DNA of 7,912 nt from assembly GCA_030598645.1 (NCBI GenBank), contig JAUVPN010000118.1, positions 1 through 7,912 of the forward strand, in the 5' to 3' direction. This DNA comes from Hyphomicrobium sp. Lineage in GTDB: Bacteria; Pseudomonadota; Alphaproteobacteria; Rhizobiales; Hyphomicrobiaceae. The translations under genes were made by a program, and so were the position numbers. How positions within the stretch are numbered: position 1 is the first letter of the stretch; each line of letters starts with the position of its first letter. Positions 1 to 7,727 of this stretch are shown here, one piece after another. The notes beneath the pieces are model-generated. The model was not told the DNA's origin. It made no database searches and worked only from the letters and a program-made list of their open reading frames with translations.

Positions 1-1332
1 AGAGCTGCTTCGCTGAGACCCTGCAGCGCCTGAATCCTGACGGGGTTTCGAATTACCAATCATCTTGTGCAATAACGACCACCGTTTCTTGGTTGGCGAG
101 GAGCTGGAGCGCATTGGAATTGGGCCAAAGGCTATCATCTTGGAGCCGCTCTCCCGCAATACGGCTACAGCGGTTGCGGTGGCAGCACTCGCTGCACTTG
201 GCGAGAACACCGATGCAATCCTTGCGGTCATGCCATCGGACCATATTCTTCGCGATGGCGCGCGCTTCGTTCACGCCGTGAAGCACGCGGCCACTGTGGC
301 CGCTGGCGGCAAGCTTGTACTCTTCGGCATCGTGCCGACAAAACCGCATACGGGCTACGGCTACATCCGCATTGGTGCGCCTCTCGGGAGCGCAAATGAC
401 AAGGCTCTCAAAGTCATAAACTTTGTCGAAAAACCGGATCTTGAGATGGCGAAGGGTAATCTCCGCAGTGGAGACTATTACTGGAACAGCGGGATATTCG
501 TCCTTCATGCTCGAACTTTGATTGAGGAAATGGAAGCGCTTGAACCCTCCGTTCTAAGGGCAGCTCGCGGTGCTCTCGCCGGAGCGCAGAAGGATCTGGG
601 ATCCTTGAGATTGGAGCGAACAGCTTTTGCCGAAGCGCCAAGTATCTCGATTGACCGTGCAATCATGGAGAAAAGAATCGCCGCCGTGATGGTGCCCTTA
701 GACATCGGTTGGAATGACGTGGGGTTGTGGTTTTCGTTATGGGAGATCGCCGAACACGATAATAAGGGAAACTTTGCCAAGAGGCGGGCAATTCTGGAGG
801 ACAGCGCGGGTTGCTACGTGCATTCGGAGCGGTCTCTTGTCTAAACGTTGGCGTCAAGGATCTCATTATCATTAATACCCCTGATGCGCTTCTTGTCGCC
901 AACAAAGACCGATCACAGGAGGTGTCGCAAGTTGTTGCCAAGCTGAAGCAGTTGAACCGTATAGAGCTGGAGCAGCAACTAAGGAATCATCGGCCGTGGG
1001 GGTACTTCGAGACGCGTCGCCATGGGCCAGGCTTCCAAGTGAAGCTCCTGCATGTCAAGCGAGGTGGCAAGCTCTCAATGCAGAAGCACTTTCGACGTTC
1101 CGAACATTGGATCGTCGTGCGCGGAAGGGCTCTAGTTACGATCGATGGGATCGGGAGGTACTTAGAGGAGAATCACTCTGGCTACATTTCCGCCACCTAA
1201 TGGCATCGACTCGAAAATCCAGGCACAGTTCCTCTGGAACTGATTGAAGTTCAAATCGGATCGTATTTTGGGGAAGGCGACATTGTCCGCAGCCATGACA
1301 TATATAAAAGAGCGCCCGACGAGACGGAATGA
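1..1332 (+). pseudogene. manC: Mannose-1-phosphate guanylyltransferase / mannose-6-phosphate isomerase, broken, 5' partial
   Basis: An intact ManC (CpsB/AlgA/XanB family) isomerises fructose-6-phosphate to mannose-6-phosphate and makes GDP-mannose from mannose-1-phosphate and GTP in the cytosol. The remnant reads through three segments. The first (3-44) gives S-C-F-A-E-T-L-Q-R-L, matching the family's early helix. A lost base in the G run at 42-45 shifts the frame. The second segment (about 45-841) holds CNNDHRFLV, the PSDH motif (233-244), TGYGYI, the sugar-phosphate-binding FVEKPD (from 422) and W-N-D-V-G-L-W, and ends in SERSLV just before TAA at 842-844. A second one-base loss there moves homology to the frame of VGVKDL. 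The third segment carries the cupin isomerase domain with QKHFRRSEHW (1081-1110), is interrupted by TAA at 1198-1200, then continues in frame as WHRLENPG to a final TGA at 1330-1332. Metal-ligand residues of the isomerase are still readable, so decay looks recent. The N-terminal GTP-binding loop lies outside the window. Confidence 0.9.
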
Positions 1333-1562
1333 GCAGCCTCAGTGCGACTTACGCCCCTCGTTGTGGATCGCGCTGATCGCCCTTGGCCGAAAAGTCGTTG
1401 CAGGGCTAAGCTATCTGACGTTGAACGGAGAGCCGGTCGGGCAGGTGATAGCGCTTGAATTCGAGCACCTCGGATAGGATGTATTGTTTGCCAGCGGGGC
1501 GAATGCACGATTTGTTGGCCGATTGCGCATTCGTTCTATGCCCCAAGCCGAGAATGCGTCTC
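1333..1562. other. Convergent spacer between manC remnant and GT4 gene
   Basis: These 230 bp separate the end of the manC remnant (plus) from the end of the glycosyltransferase gene (minus). I recognise no gene. Short open frames exist on both strands, but they have no family motif and one merely runs on out of the manC remnant. A weak inverted repeat (CGCATTC at 1526-1532 and GAATGCG at 1552-1558, 19-nt loop, no T tract) is too poor to call a terminator. The stretch may be old coding sequence decayed past recognition. Confidence 0.5.
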
Positions 1563-2693
1563 TCAGATCAGCTCACAGCCGCGGGCCAGGGTTTGCTTGA
1601 TCACGGCATCGAGTGAGAATTCGCGTTCCACCATGAGGCGTCCGGCCGCGCCATATCGCGCGCACAATTCTGGCCGCGCTATCGACTCGCGGAGGGCCCT
1701 TGCGAGGGCTTCGGTATTGCAAGGCGGTACGAGCCATCCATTTTCACCATGGTGGACGACCTCGCGGCAACCAGGGACGTCGGTTGCCACAATCGCACGT
1801 GCGCTTGCTGCGGCTTCCAGTAATGATTTAGGCAGTCCCTCTCCATAAAAAGTGGGCAGGCAGACAACGCTGGCTATGTTGAGAACCTGCGCCATGTCAT
1901 CACGCCAGCCCCAATACTCGACCTGTCCAGCGCGCACGTAAGGTTGGATCATCTCGCACGTGACCGCAGCCGGGCTGGCCGTATCCGGGGCGCCGACCAA
2001 CGCGAATCTTGCGTCAATCCCATCTGACTTTAGCAGCGCAGCGGCCTGCATGAATTCTAGAATACCCTTTGAGACGATGAGGCGCGCGGGAAGGACAACG
2101 AGAGGAGGGCCCGGTGGCGGTGCTCGGGTTGAGTACGCCTTGGGATCAACGCCGGAACCCCGTATGAGGCGGATGGCTTCGGGCCGCACAAGCCGTTGGT
2201 TGGACAGAACCGATGCATCATCCTTGTTTTGCACGATGACGCGCGTCTTGACGCCAGACAATGCATTACGAAGCGCAATCTTTATGAGCGGTCGCAGCAT
2301 CCGCGCCTTGGCGCTTTCGGAACTAAAGGTCCAGCCCAGTCCCATAATCGCGTTGATGACTGCCTTTGTTCCAGAGAGCCGGGCAGCAAGCGTACCATAG
2401 GTGATCGGCTTCATTGCCACGTTGTGCAGTAGGTCAGGCGACTCGCCACGAATGAGCGTCACAAGTTCTGCCATCGAACGGAATTCGCGGATAGGATGTA
2501 GTCCGGAGCGCGAGAGGGAAATTGGCAAGAGCCCAATTCCAGCATCGCGTATCGTATCACCATGGCATTGCACCCGAGTGGCGACCGAAACGTCGAAACC
2601 AGCGGCCTTTGCCGCAATTGCAAGCGACAGCCGATGGGAAATGAAGTACCAGTCTTCCGTGACGAGATACAGCAGTTTCAACCGACGTGGCAT
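1563..2693 (-). CDS. GT4-family (CapM/EpsD-like) glycosyltransferase
   Basis: This 376-residue protein is a retaining, GT-B-fold glycosyltransferase that should transfer a sugar from a nucleotide donor to the growing lipid-linked oligosaccharide at the cytoplasmic face. The N-terminal acceptor domain opens with LYLVTEDWYFISHRLSLA (8-25) and contains HNVAMKPITYGTLAARLSG (90-108), both typical of the CapM-like GT4 subgroup. The C-terminal donor domain has RGSGVD (178-183), the conserved ARLIVSKGILEF (203-214), and YGEGLPKSLLEAAA (283-296) with the E-x7-E pair at E285 and E293, followed by DVPGCREVV. Length is normal and there is no signal peptide. The frame stays open upstream to 3170 but only as an antiphase shadow of asnB. 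ATG at 2693 fits the family N-terminus and lies one nucleotide after the asnB stop, so the two are almost certainly co-transcribed and translationally coupled. Donor and acceptor sugars cannot be told from sequence. Confidence 0.92.
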   Translation of the reverse strand: MPRRLKLLYLVTEDWYFISHRLSLAIAAKAAGFDVSVATRVQCHGDTIRDAGIGLLPISLSRSGLHPIREFRSMAELVTLIRGESPDLLHNVAMKPITYGTLAARLSGTKAVINAIMGLGWTFSSESAKARMLRPLIKIALRNALSGVKTRVIVQNKDDASVLSNQRLVRPEAIRLIRGSGVDPKAYSTRAPPPGPPLVVLPARLIVSKGILEFMQAAALLKSDGIDARFALVGAPDTASPAAVTCEMIQPYVRAGQVEYWGWRDDMAQVLNIASVVCLPTFYGEGLPKSLLEAAASARAIVATDVPGCREVVHHGENGWLVPPCNTEALARALRESIARPELCARYGAAGRLMVEREFSLDAVIKQTLARGCELI

Positions 2694-2694
2694 C

Positions 2695-4689
2695 TTAAGG
2701 ACTCGCCGATATTGCTGCCGGCGGAAGCGGTTCCACGGCAGGTTGATGCGACTCATTCCAGGCTTGGAACATAAGGATGCCCCAGAGCTGGTGTTGCAGA
2801 TTGCGATATCCCTCTTGATGTGCTCGCCATGCATTTCGGACCGGCTTGGGATCAAAAAAGCCTTCCGCAGCGAGCCGCCGTTCATCGAGTAGGGCCTCAG
2901 CCCAGTCTTTGAGGGGTCCCCTAAGCCAACTGTCGATGGGGACCCCGAATCCCATCTTCGGCCGCTCGAATAAGTTTGGGGGGACGTGGCGCTTAAGCAA
3001 TTGACGAAGCGGCCACTTCGAACGGCCTCCGTGCCTGAGGATCTCAAGTGGCAGGGTCCAGGTGAACTCAACGAGTCGATGATCGAGAATTGGCACGCGG
3101 CATTCCAGACCCACGGCCATTGAGGCGCGGTCAACTTTTGCAAGAACGTCATCTGGTAGGTAGCCGACAATGTCGAGAAACATCATAAGTCGTGTTTGAT
3201 CTGTGATCTGTCTTTCGCGGCCAGAGGGCAAAAGAGATGTCTTGGGTTCTATACCGCCGATAACAACGTCATCGGGCCGCTGCCAGATGGATATGAGAGC
3301 CGCATATACTTCTTCGGCTGTGCTAAGACCGATGATGCTTGCCGCCTTATGCAGTTTGTCGCCAACAAGTTGTGGCTTCATGCGCGCCGGCAGCAAGCGC
3401 ATCGGAAATCCAAGCAACCGATTCCATCGATCCGGTGGGATGCCATGTGCTAGGTTGGAGGACACGCGGCGGAGGCGTTTGGGGATCTTCGAAAGTAGTG
3501 GCCAAAGTTTGTGGGCCAGGTGGTAGCGTGTGTAGCCGGAGAACAGCTCATCACCGCCATCACCCGATAGCGCGACGGTAACGTGTTTGCGTGCTAGCTG
3601 TGAAATAAGAAATGTAGGGATCTGCGATACGTCGGCGAATGGCTCGCTATAGAGAGTGGGTAACCGTGGCACAACTGCCATGGCCTCCTTCATCGTTACA
3701 TAAAGCTCTGTATGTTGTGTCCCAAGGTGCTCGGCGACGGCTTTCGCGTGCTCAGCCTCGTTATATCCCTCCTCATTGAATCCAATTGAAAAAGTTTGGA
3801 CGGGGCATGTACTAATCGCCTGCATCAGCGATACGACGGTCGAGGAGTCAATCCCGCCTGAAAGAAAGGCTCCGAGCGGAACGTCAGCTATCATTTGTCC
3901 CGAAATCGACCGGCGTATCAGCTTTTCGCAATGATCCACCGCTTCGACTGGGCTGCCTCGGAATGGATTGCGAGCGCCACGAGCGGCAGCCTCTGCCGCG
4001 CTCCAGTACGTTTCGAGCCGCACGATGCGCGCGCCGGCATTCAGGACGCAATAGCTACCGAGCGGAAGCTTAGCAATGCCCTTGTATATCGCGTGTGGGG
4101 CGGGAACGTAGTTGTGGCGCAGTAGGAGGCAGAGGGCGCCACGATCAATTTCTCCTTCCCAGTCCGGGTGTTGGCTGAGCGCACGGAGCTCCGACCCGAA
4201 GAGGAAAGTTTGCCCAGACCAACCATAGTAGAGCGGCTTCTCTCCCAGTCGGTCTCGGCAAAGTACCAGCGTTCGTTCACTTCTATCCCAGAGCGCGAAA
4301 GCAAACATGCCGACGCACCGCTTAAGAGCGCGTCGACTGCCCCATGCGCTGATGGCCTCGAGCAGCACCTCAGTATCACAATGACCGCTCCATGATGTCG
4401 TATGGCCGGTTTGTTCAAGTTCCGTCCTGATTTCGACGTGATTGTAAATCTCACCATTGAATACAATGACCCAGCGACCCGAATGAGATAGCATGGGTTG
4501 ATGGCCGGCGGGCGAGAGATCGACAATGGCGAGGCGCCGGTGGCCAAGCGCTACGCCCGATTCGGTGTCAACCCAAACGCCATGGTCGTCGGGCCCCCGG
4601 TGAGAGATCGCATTGACCATGCGGCTTGCGATCACCTTCTCATCATCGCGATGTCCAGCCTGTCCGATGAACCCAGCGATACCGCACAT
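2695..4689 (-). CDS. asnB: Asparagine synthase (glutamine-hydrolysing)-like amidotransferase
   Basis: This 664-residue protein hydrolyses glutamine in an N-terminal class II glutaminase domain and passes the ammonia to a C-terminal ATP-pyrophosphatase domain that activates a carboxylate. The classical substrate is aspartate, giving asparagine. It begins M-C-G-I-A-G-F; Cys2 is the N-terminal nucleophile after Met removal. RGPDD (31-35), NGEIYN (78-83) and CDTE (104-107) form the glutamine pocket. The synthetase half carries the PP-loop SGGIDSS (277-283), SGDGGDE (375-381), VDRASMAVGLECRVPILDH (519-537) and KMGFGVPIDSWLR (578-590). An ATG six codons upstream is rejected because it would bury the essential cysteine and overlaps the ribosome-binding site. 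All key motifs are present, so the enzyme should be active. It leads the unit with the GT4 gene. Because it sits in a polysaccharide locus it may instead amidate a sugar acid, as proposed for AsnB-like WbpS in P. aeruginosa O6; sequence alone does not decide this. Confidence 0.95.
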   Translation of the reverse strand: MCGIAGFIGQAGHRDDEKVIASRMVNAISHRGPDDHGVWVDTESGVALGHRRLAIVDLSPAGHQPMLSHSGRWVIVFNGEIYNHVEIRTELEQTGHTTSWSGHCDTEVLLEAISAWGSRRALKRCVGMFAFALWDRSERTLVLCRDRLGEKPLYYGWSGQTFLFGSELRALSQHPDWEGEIDRGALCLLLRHNYVPAPHAIYKGIAKLPLGSYCVLNAGARIVRLETYWSAAEAAARGARNPFRGSPVEAVDHCEKLIRRSISGQMIADVPLGAFLSGGIDSSTVVSLMQAISTCPVQTFSIGFNEEGYNEAEHAKAVAEHLGTQHTELYVTMKEAMAVVPRLPTLYSEPFADVSQIPTFLISQLARKHVTVALSGDGGDELFSGYTRYHLAHKLWPLLSKIPKRLRRVSSNLAHGIPPDRWNRLLGFPMRLLPARMKPQLVGDKLHKAASIIGLSTAEEVYAALISIWQRPDDVVIGGIEPKTSLLPSGRERQITDQTRLMMFLDIVGYLPDDVLAKVDRASMAVGLECRVPILDHRLVEFTWTLPLEILRHGGRSKWPLRQLLKRHVPPNLFERPKMGFGVPIDSWLRGPLKDWAEALLDERRLAAEGFFDPKPVRNAWRAHQEGYRNLQHQLWGILMFQAWNESHQPAVEPLPPAAISASP

Positions 4690-5056
4690 CCAAAAATTGA
4701 CTCCCATATTGACGTTGGTTGCACGGACGGTTCCACGGCGGCAACAACTGTGCCGAAACGATTATCATGGACGCCAGGGCAATTTGACGTAATCTGCGGC
4801 GGATTTTCCACAATGATTTTGAGCTACAATCGCGATCAACGGTTGAACTTCGTTTGTGAGGGCTCGCTGCTCCGTATTTGCCCTTTTCCGCGGATTCTTT
4901 TGTTGCGATACATATGCGGCGGCACGTCTTTAGTCTTGCCCGGAATTCTAAGGGAACTAAGAGCTTTTGACCGACCGAGAGTGGTTACTATGCAGTGCGG
5001 TTGAGTCGCGTTTCGATGGGACTTAGCATGGATTCAGAGAATCTGGGGACGGGGAC
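4690..5056. other. Divergent intergenic region, asnB / Wzy-family gene
   Basis: This 367-bp region separates two divergently transcribed genes, so it should hold both promoters. On the plus strand the best sigma-70-like pair is TTGACC (4967-4972) and TATGCA (4989-4994), spaced 16 nt and only moderately matching consensus. Tandem GGGGAC units at 5045-5050 and 5051-5056 lie directly before the ATG at 5057; the first gives a usable GGGGA Shine-Dalgarno with 7-nt spacing. I saw no convincing minus-strand promoter for asnB. A plus-strand frame stays open across part of the region to 5004, but it starts antisense inside asnB and shows no family motif. No JUMPstart element is visible. Confidence 0.5.
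4701..4705 (-). promoter_or_regulatory. Ribosome-binding site of asnB
   Basis: GGGAG on the minus strand lies 11 nt upstream of the ATG at 4689. The G of the competing upstream ATG (4707-4705) is the first base of this motif, which supports the downstream start and thus the free N-terminal cysteine of the amidotransferase. Confidence 0.55.
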
Positions 5057-6358
5057 ATGTTCTCAAGCGATCTTGACGCGATCCGGCATCCGATTTCCAC
5101 ACGCAGTTGGGGCATCATTCTTGGCTCCGTGATCATGGTTTCTGTTGGCGCCGCTCTCGTAAGCGCGCGAACAATTCCTTTCATGTTAGCCGCAACCGTC
5201 GCAGCCTATATGGCCGCTGCGCCCTTGCGAGGAAAATCAAGTCTTCTGTTACCGCGACTTGGACCGGTCGGTCTGCATCTGGCTACGTTTTTGCTCTTTG
5301 CGGCGGCTAGCGCGTTTTGGTCGATCGAGCCTGGGTTGTCGATCTTTAAGACAGGTCTGGCTATTCTCATCATGCTTGGCACGATTGTTTTGTCACAGCT
5401 AATTGCGAGTGAGACGCCCTCGAACCTGCTTCATATGGGCGAGGGCGTGTGGGTGGGGTTTCTCGTAGGATCGTTGTATTTTTTGGTCGAACTTGTGACC
5501 GATCAGAGCATCAAAATCTGGCTGTTCAATTTGATTGACATCGATCCTTCAGTTCTCAGACCGGCCCGATACTTTAAGTGGTCCGGGGAGCAACTTGTCT
5601 CAATCTCGCTCAGCGACCTAACCCGAAACGCGGCGCCAATCATGCCCTTTCTTTGGCCTGCAGCATTGGCCATGCAAGGTACACTGGTTGGGTCGACGAG
5701 AACTGTCGCCGCCACTGGCATCATAACTCTTGCCGGTATCGTTGTATTTCTTTCTCCACATGAGACCTCGAAGTTGGCATTTCTGGCCGGTCTTGCGATT
5801 TTCGGCTGCACCTTTGCTGCTCCACGCCTTGTTGCGCGTGTAGCTGCGATCGGTTGGGTGTGCGCATGTCTCGCGGTGGTGCCGGCAGCATTGCTTGCCT
5901 ATAGGCTAGATCTGGGGAACGCTTCGTGGCTGCAACATACGGCGCGCGTGCGCATCGTCATTTGGAACTCAACTGCCGAGCAAATTCTCCAAGCGCCGCT
6001 GTTTGGTATCGGTGCACATATGACCTACGTGCAAGGTCCAAAGTTGGAAGAAGCGAACGAGGCCAATCGAGAAAGTCACAATTATAAGATGTTTTCGCGT
6101 CATGCGCACAATGTGTTTTTGCAGACCTGGTTGGAGCTCGGCATGGTGGGGGCCGTCCTGCTAACGTTAGTCGGGCTTTCCCTCGTAGAGGCGATCCGCG
6201 CCTTAGGTCGCGCTTCTCAGCCCTATGCGTACGCAACCTTTGCGTCAGCGGCAGTGGTCGCAGCTTTTAGCTATGGCATGTGGCAGATTTGGTTTATGGC
6301 GATGTTTGGCTATTGTGTCGCTCTATTTTGGATCGGTCGCAGCTTATCTTCGAAATGA
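5057..6358 (+). CDS. Wzy/O-antigen ligase family membrane protein (polymerase or ligase)
   Basis: This 433-residue protein is an inner-membrane enzyme of the O-antigen ligase-like superfamily, which joins undecaprenyl-pyrophosphate-linked glycans in the periplasm, either repeat unit to repeat unit (Wzy) or polymer to lipid A core (WaaL). About 11-12 hydrophobic segments are visible, roughly at residues 17-37, 40-56, 71-89, 97-117, 128-146, 194-209, 213-232, 238-254, 262-282, 361-381, 392-409 and 410-428. The long hydrophilic loop at about 283-360 carries the family signature: RVRIVIW (297-303), FGIGAH (316-321) and RHAHNVFLQTWLELG (348-362), that is, the H-x-H-N active-site-like motif (H349, H351) and a conserved E360. 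Length fits both Wzy and WaaL. The next gene follows after 105 bp in the same direction, with no recognisable gene between. Within a locus that also encodes an initiating transferase and a nucleotide-sugar enzyme, the polymerase role is more likely, but this is an inference. Confidence 0.85.
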   Translation: MFSSDLDAIRHPISTRSWGIILGSVIMVSVGAALVSARTIPFMLAATVAAYMAAAPLRGKSSLLLPRLGPVGLHLATFLLFAAASAFWSIEPGLSIFKTGLAILIMLGTIVLSQLIASETPSNLLHMGEGVWVGFLVGSLYFLVELVTDQSIKIWLFNLIDIDPSVLRPARYFKWSGEQLVSISLSDLTRNAAPIMPFLWPAALAMQGTLVGSTRTVAATGIITLAGIVVFLSPHETSKLAFLAGLAIFGCTFAAPRLVARVAAIGWVCACLAVVPAALLAYRLDLGNASWLQHTARVRIVIWNSTAEQILQAPLFGIGAHMTYVQGPKLEEANEANRESHNYKMFSRHAHNVFLQTWLELGMVGAVLLTLVGLSLVEAIRALGRASQPYAYATFASAAVVAAFSYGMWQIWFMAMFGYCVALFWIGRSLSSK

Positions 6359-6463
6359 GCCGATTTTGTTGGGCATCATAGCTACGGCCAATCTCGATTA
6401 ATGCGCATATGATTCCTGGCAGCGTCGCGGTGAGGACATCGGCTTGAAGCCACGAAAATCCGA

Positions 6464-7450
6464 ATGCCAATGATGCGTCAGGGAACAGTATTCGTCTCAG
6501 GAACAACCGGGTTTATTGGCGCCGCGGCAGTCCGTGCTTTCGCGAAAGCAGGGTTCTACGTTCGTGCCGGAACGCGTTCCTCCAACTTTGGTTCGCGCAT
6601 CGTCCCACGTGCCCATGAGGTCATAACCCATGGCAACCTCGAGCACGAGAGTCGCTGGCCGCAGATCCTCAACGGTAGTGACGTTGTTGTTCACATTGCC
6701 GGTCCAGCCCATCTCAGTCTCGGGCCGACCGAGATCCCTGCAGCGCAGCGCGCCATCATAGAGGGCACAAAGAACCTGGCGGCCGGTGCGGCAAGGGCCG
6801 ATGTCAAACGCTTCGTCTATCTCAGCTCAGCACATGTGTTCGGCTCTCAGAGCCCGCCCGGGCGCCCATTTCGCGAAGTTGATCAGCCGCGCCCCCAAAG
6901 CCATTATGCCGTAGCCAAACAGCGGGCCGAACAGGAGGTCATTCGTGCAGCGACCTGGAATGACATGGACTATGTCATTGTCCGGCCGCCAATGGTCTAC
7001 GGCCCCGGCGCACCCGGAAATTTTTCGCGATTGTTACGTCTTGTGGACTCATCCTGGCCCCTGGCGCTAGGGGGCGCCCGGGCGTTGCGCAGCTTCATTG
7101 GCATCGACAATCTGACTTCCGCACTCCTCGTTGCTGCGGAGCATCCCGCAGCAGCCAATGGTCTTTTCAACATCAGCGACGGCGAGGACTGCTCGACAGC
7201 CGAAATGATTAAGCTTTTTGCGCAAGCACAGACTCGTAGGGCGCGGCTATTTTGGGTGCCTCGAACCTTGTTGCTAATTGGTGCGTCTCTGATGGGCAGA
7301 CGCGCCGATTTCGACAAGATCTTCCAGCCGTTTCAGATCGACAGCTCACACTTCAGAAACGCTACAGGGTGGAGGCCCCCTTTGTCCCTGAGTGAGGGGA
7401 TCTGTGATGCGATCAAAAATCCGCCTGGCTCGCAACCGCACCGTGCTTGA
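6464..7450 (+). CDS. NAD(P)-dependent nucleotide-sugar epimerase/4-reductase (WbpV/WreQ-like extended SDR)
   Basis: This 328-residue protein is an extended short-chain dehydrogenase acting on a UDP-sugar in the cytosol. The Rossmann dinucleotide loop is GTTGFIG (13-19), followed by the conserved DVVVHIAGPAH (73-83). The catalytic triad region shows VYLSSAHVFG (118-127), with S121/S122 in the serine position, and Y148-AVA-K152. RPPMVYGPGAPGNF (174-187) is the substrate-side signature. FNISDG (235-240) and the C-terminal TGWRPPLSLSEGI (301-313) are usual in WbpV- and WcaG-type members, and length matches P. aeruginosa WbpV. Its place directly before a WbpL-like gene repeats the wbpV-wbpL order of P. 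aeruginosa O6 and supports a role in making UDP-QuiNAc or UDP-FucNAc, as for WreQ of Rhizobium etli; a plain UDP-glucose/GlcNAc 4-epimerase is the alternative. The start is uncertain: ATGs at 6464, 6470 and 6473 all precede the Rossmann strand and no good ribosome-binding site is seen. Confidence 0.87.
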   Translation: MPMMRQGTVFVSGTTGFIGAAAVRAFAKAGFYVRAGTRSSNFGSRIVPRAHEVITHGNLEHESRWPQILNGSDVVVHIAGPAHLSLGPTEIPAAQRAIIEGTKNLAAGAARADVKRFVYLSSAHVFGSQSPPGRPFREVDQPRPQSHYAVAKQRAEQEVIRAATWNDMDYVIVRPPMVYGPGAPGNFSRLLRLVDSSWPLALGGARALRSFIGIDNLTSALLVAAEHPAAANGLFNISDGEDCSTAEMIKLFAQAQTRRARLFWVPRTLLLIGASLMGRRADFDKIFQPFQIDSSHFRNATGWRPPLSLSEGICDAIKNPPGSQPHRA

Positions 7451-7727
7451 AGGCTGAGACGGGAGATCATAGTTCCACCTAATGAGGCGTGGCGCCGTAT
7501 TGCGGGGATCCACAGCATGACAGCGCATCGTTACCCGAGGTTGCAGACTCACTAAAATGCCGCTTATTGAGGGTTAGGGACAGCGGACTCAGTGTCAGGC
7601 TGGGAGACAAAGGTTGCCGCCGCTGTTGCTGGATCCCCCGGTGCGTTTTGGACATCGAAGGTGGCAATTGCGCCTATTTCGAACAAGAGACCTGATCGAA
7701 TAGGGCTTCGGAGAGAGGGGGATTACC
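7451..7727. other. Intergenic region with possible decayed sequence
   Basis: This 277-bp gap is large for two genes that usually sit side by side. It holds no recognisable intact gene. A minus-strand frame without ATG or GTG is open from about 7722 down to a stop at 7564 and translates to protein-like sequence (for example LLFEIGAIATFDVQNAPGD), which I cannot assign to a family. GGGGATCCA (7504-7512) and TGGATCCCC (7630-7638) form an inverted repeat inside the gap. The final bases carry the ribosome-binding site of the next gene; no convincing promoter was seen. Confidence 0.45.
7710..7721 (+). promoter_or_regulatory. Ribosome-binding site of the WbpL-like gene
   Basis: A purine-rich GGAGAGAGGGGG tract ends 6 nt before the ATG at 7728. 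It is the strongest Shine-Dalgarno in the window and fixes the start of the partial gene at the right edge. Confidence 0.7.

Noticed and set aside
1244..1477. A 77-codon plus-strand frame at the manC 3' end.
   Set aside because: Its first third is out of frame with clear ManC homology ([11 protein letters not shown] to 1332), and the remainder has no recognisable family feature.
1457..2500. Direct repeat: GAATTCG followed by CGGATAGGATGTA, at 1457-1483 (7-bp insertion between the parts) and 2481-2500.
   Set aside because: A 13-bp match is close to chance for this window, flanks show no similarity, and the second copy is ordinary glycosyltransferase coding sequence (HPIREF).
2694..3170. A 5' extension of the glycosyltransferase frame by 159 codons.
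   Set aside because: It lies entirely over the asnB coding sequence in another frame and shows no domain. The family N-terminus begins at the ATG at 2693.
3519..3530. GGTGGTAGCGTG, one mismatch from the RfaH ops element GGCGGTAGCGTG.
   Set aside because: It is antisense inside asnB, where the bases encode the conserved T-R-Y-H-L stretch. It is not in a leader, and no JUMPstart context surrounds it.
4498..5004. A 168-codon plus-strand open frame across the asnB 5' end and the divergent region.
   Set aside because: Its first part is antisense to the well-supported amidotransferase domain, it has no recognisable motif, and its composition is unlike a coherent protein.
6294..6506. A 70-codon minus-strand frame across the gap between the polymerase-family and SDR genes.
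   Set aside because: It overlaps the 3' end of one gene and the 5' end of the next, has no motif, and is explained by low stop density.
7479..7695. Short frames on both strands (7489-7695 plus; 7479-7667 minus) in the gap before the WbpL-like gene.
   Set aside because: They have no ribosome-binding site or motif, their residue content is unlike a folded protein, and they contradict one another by overlap.
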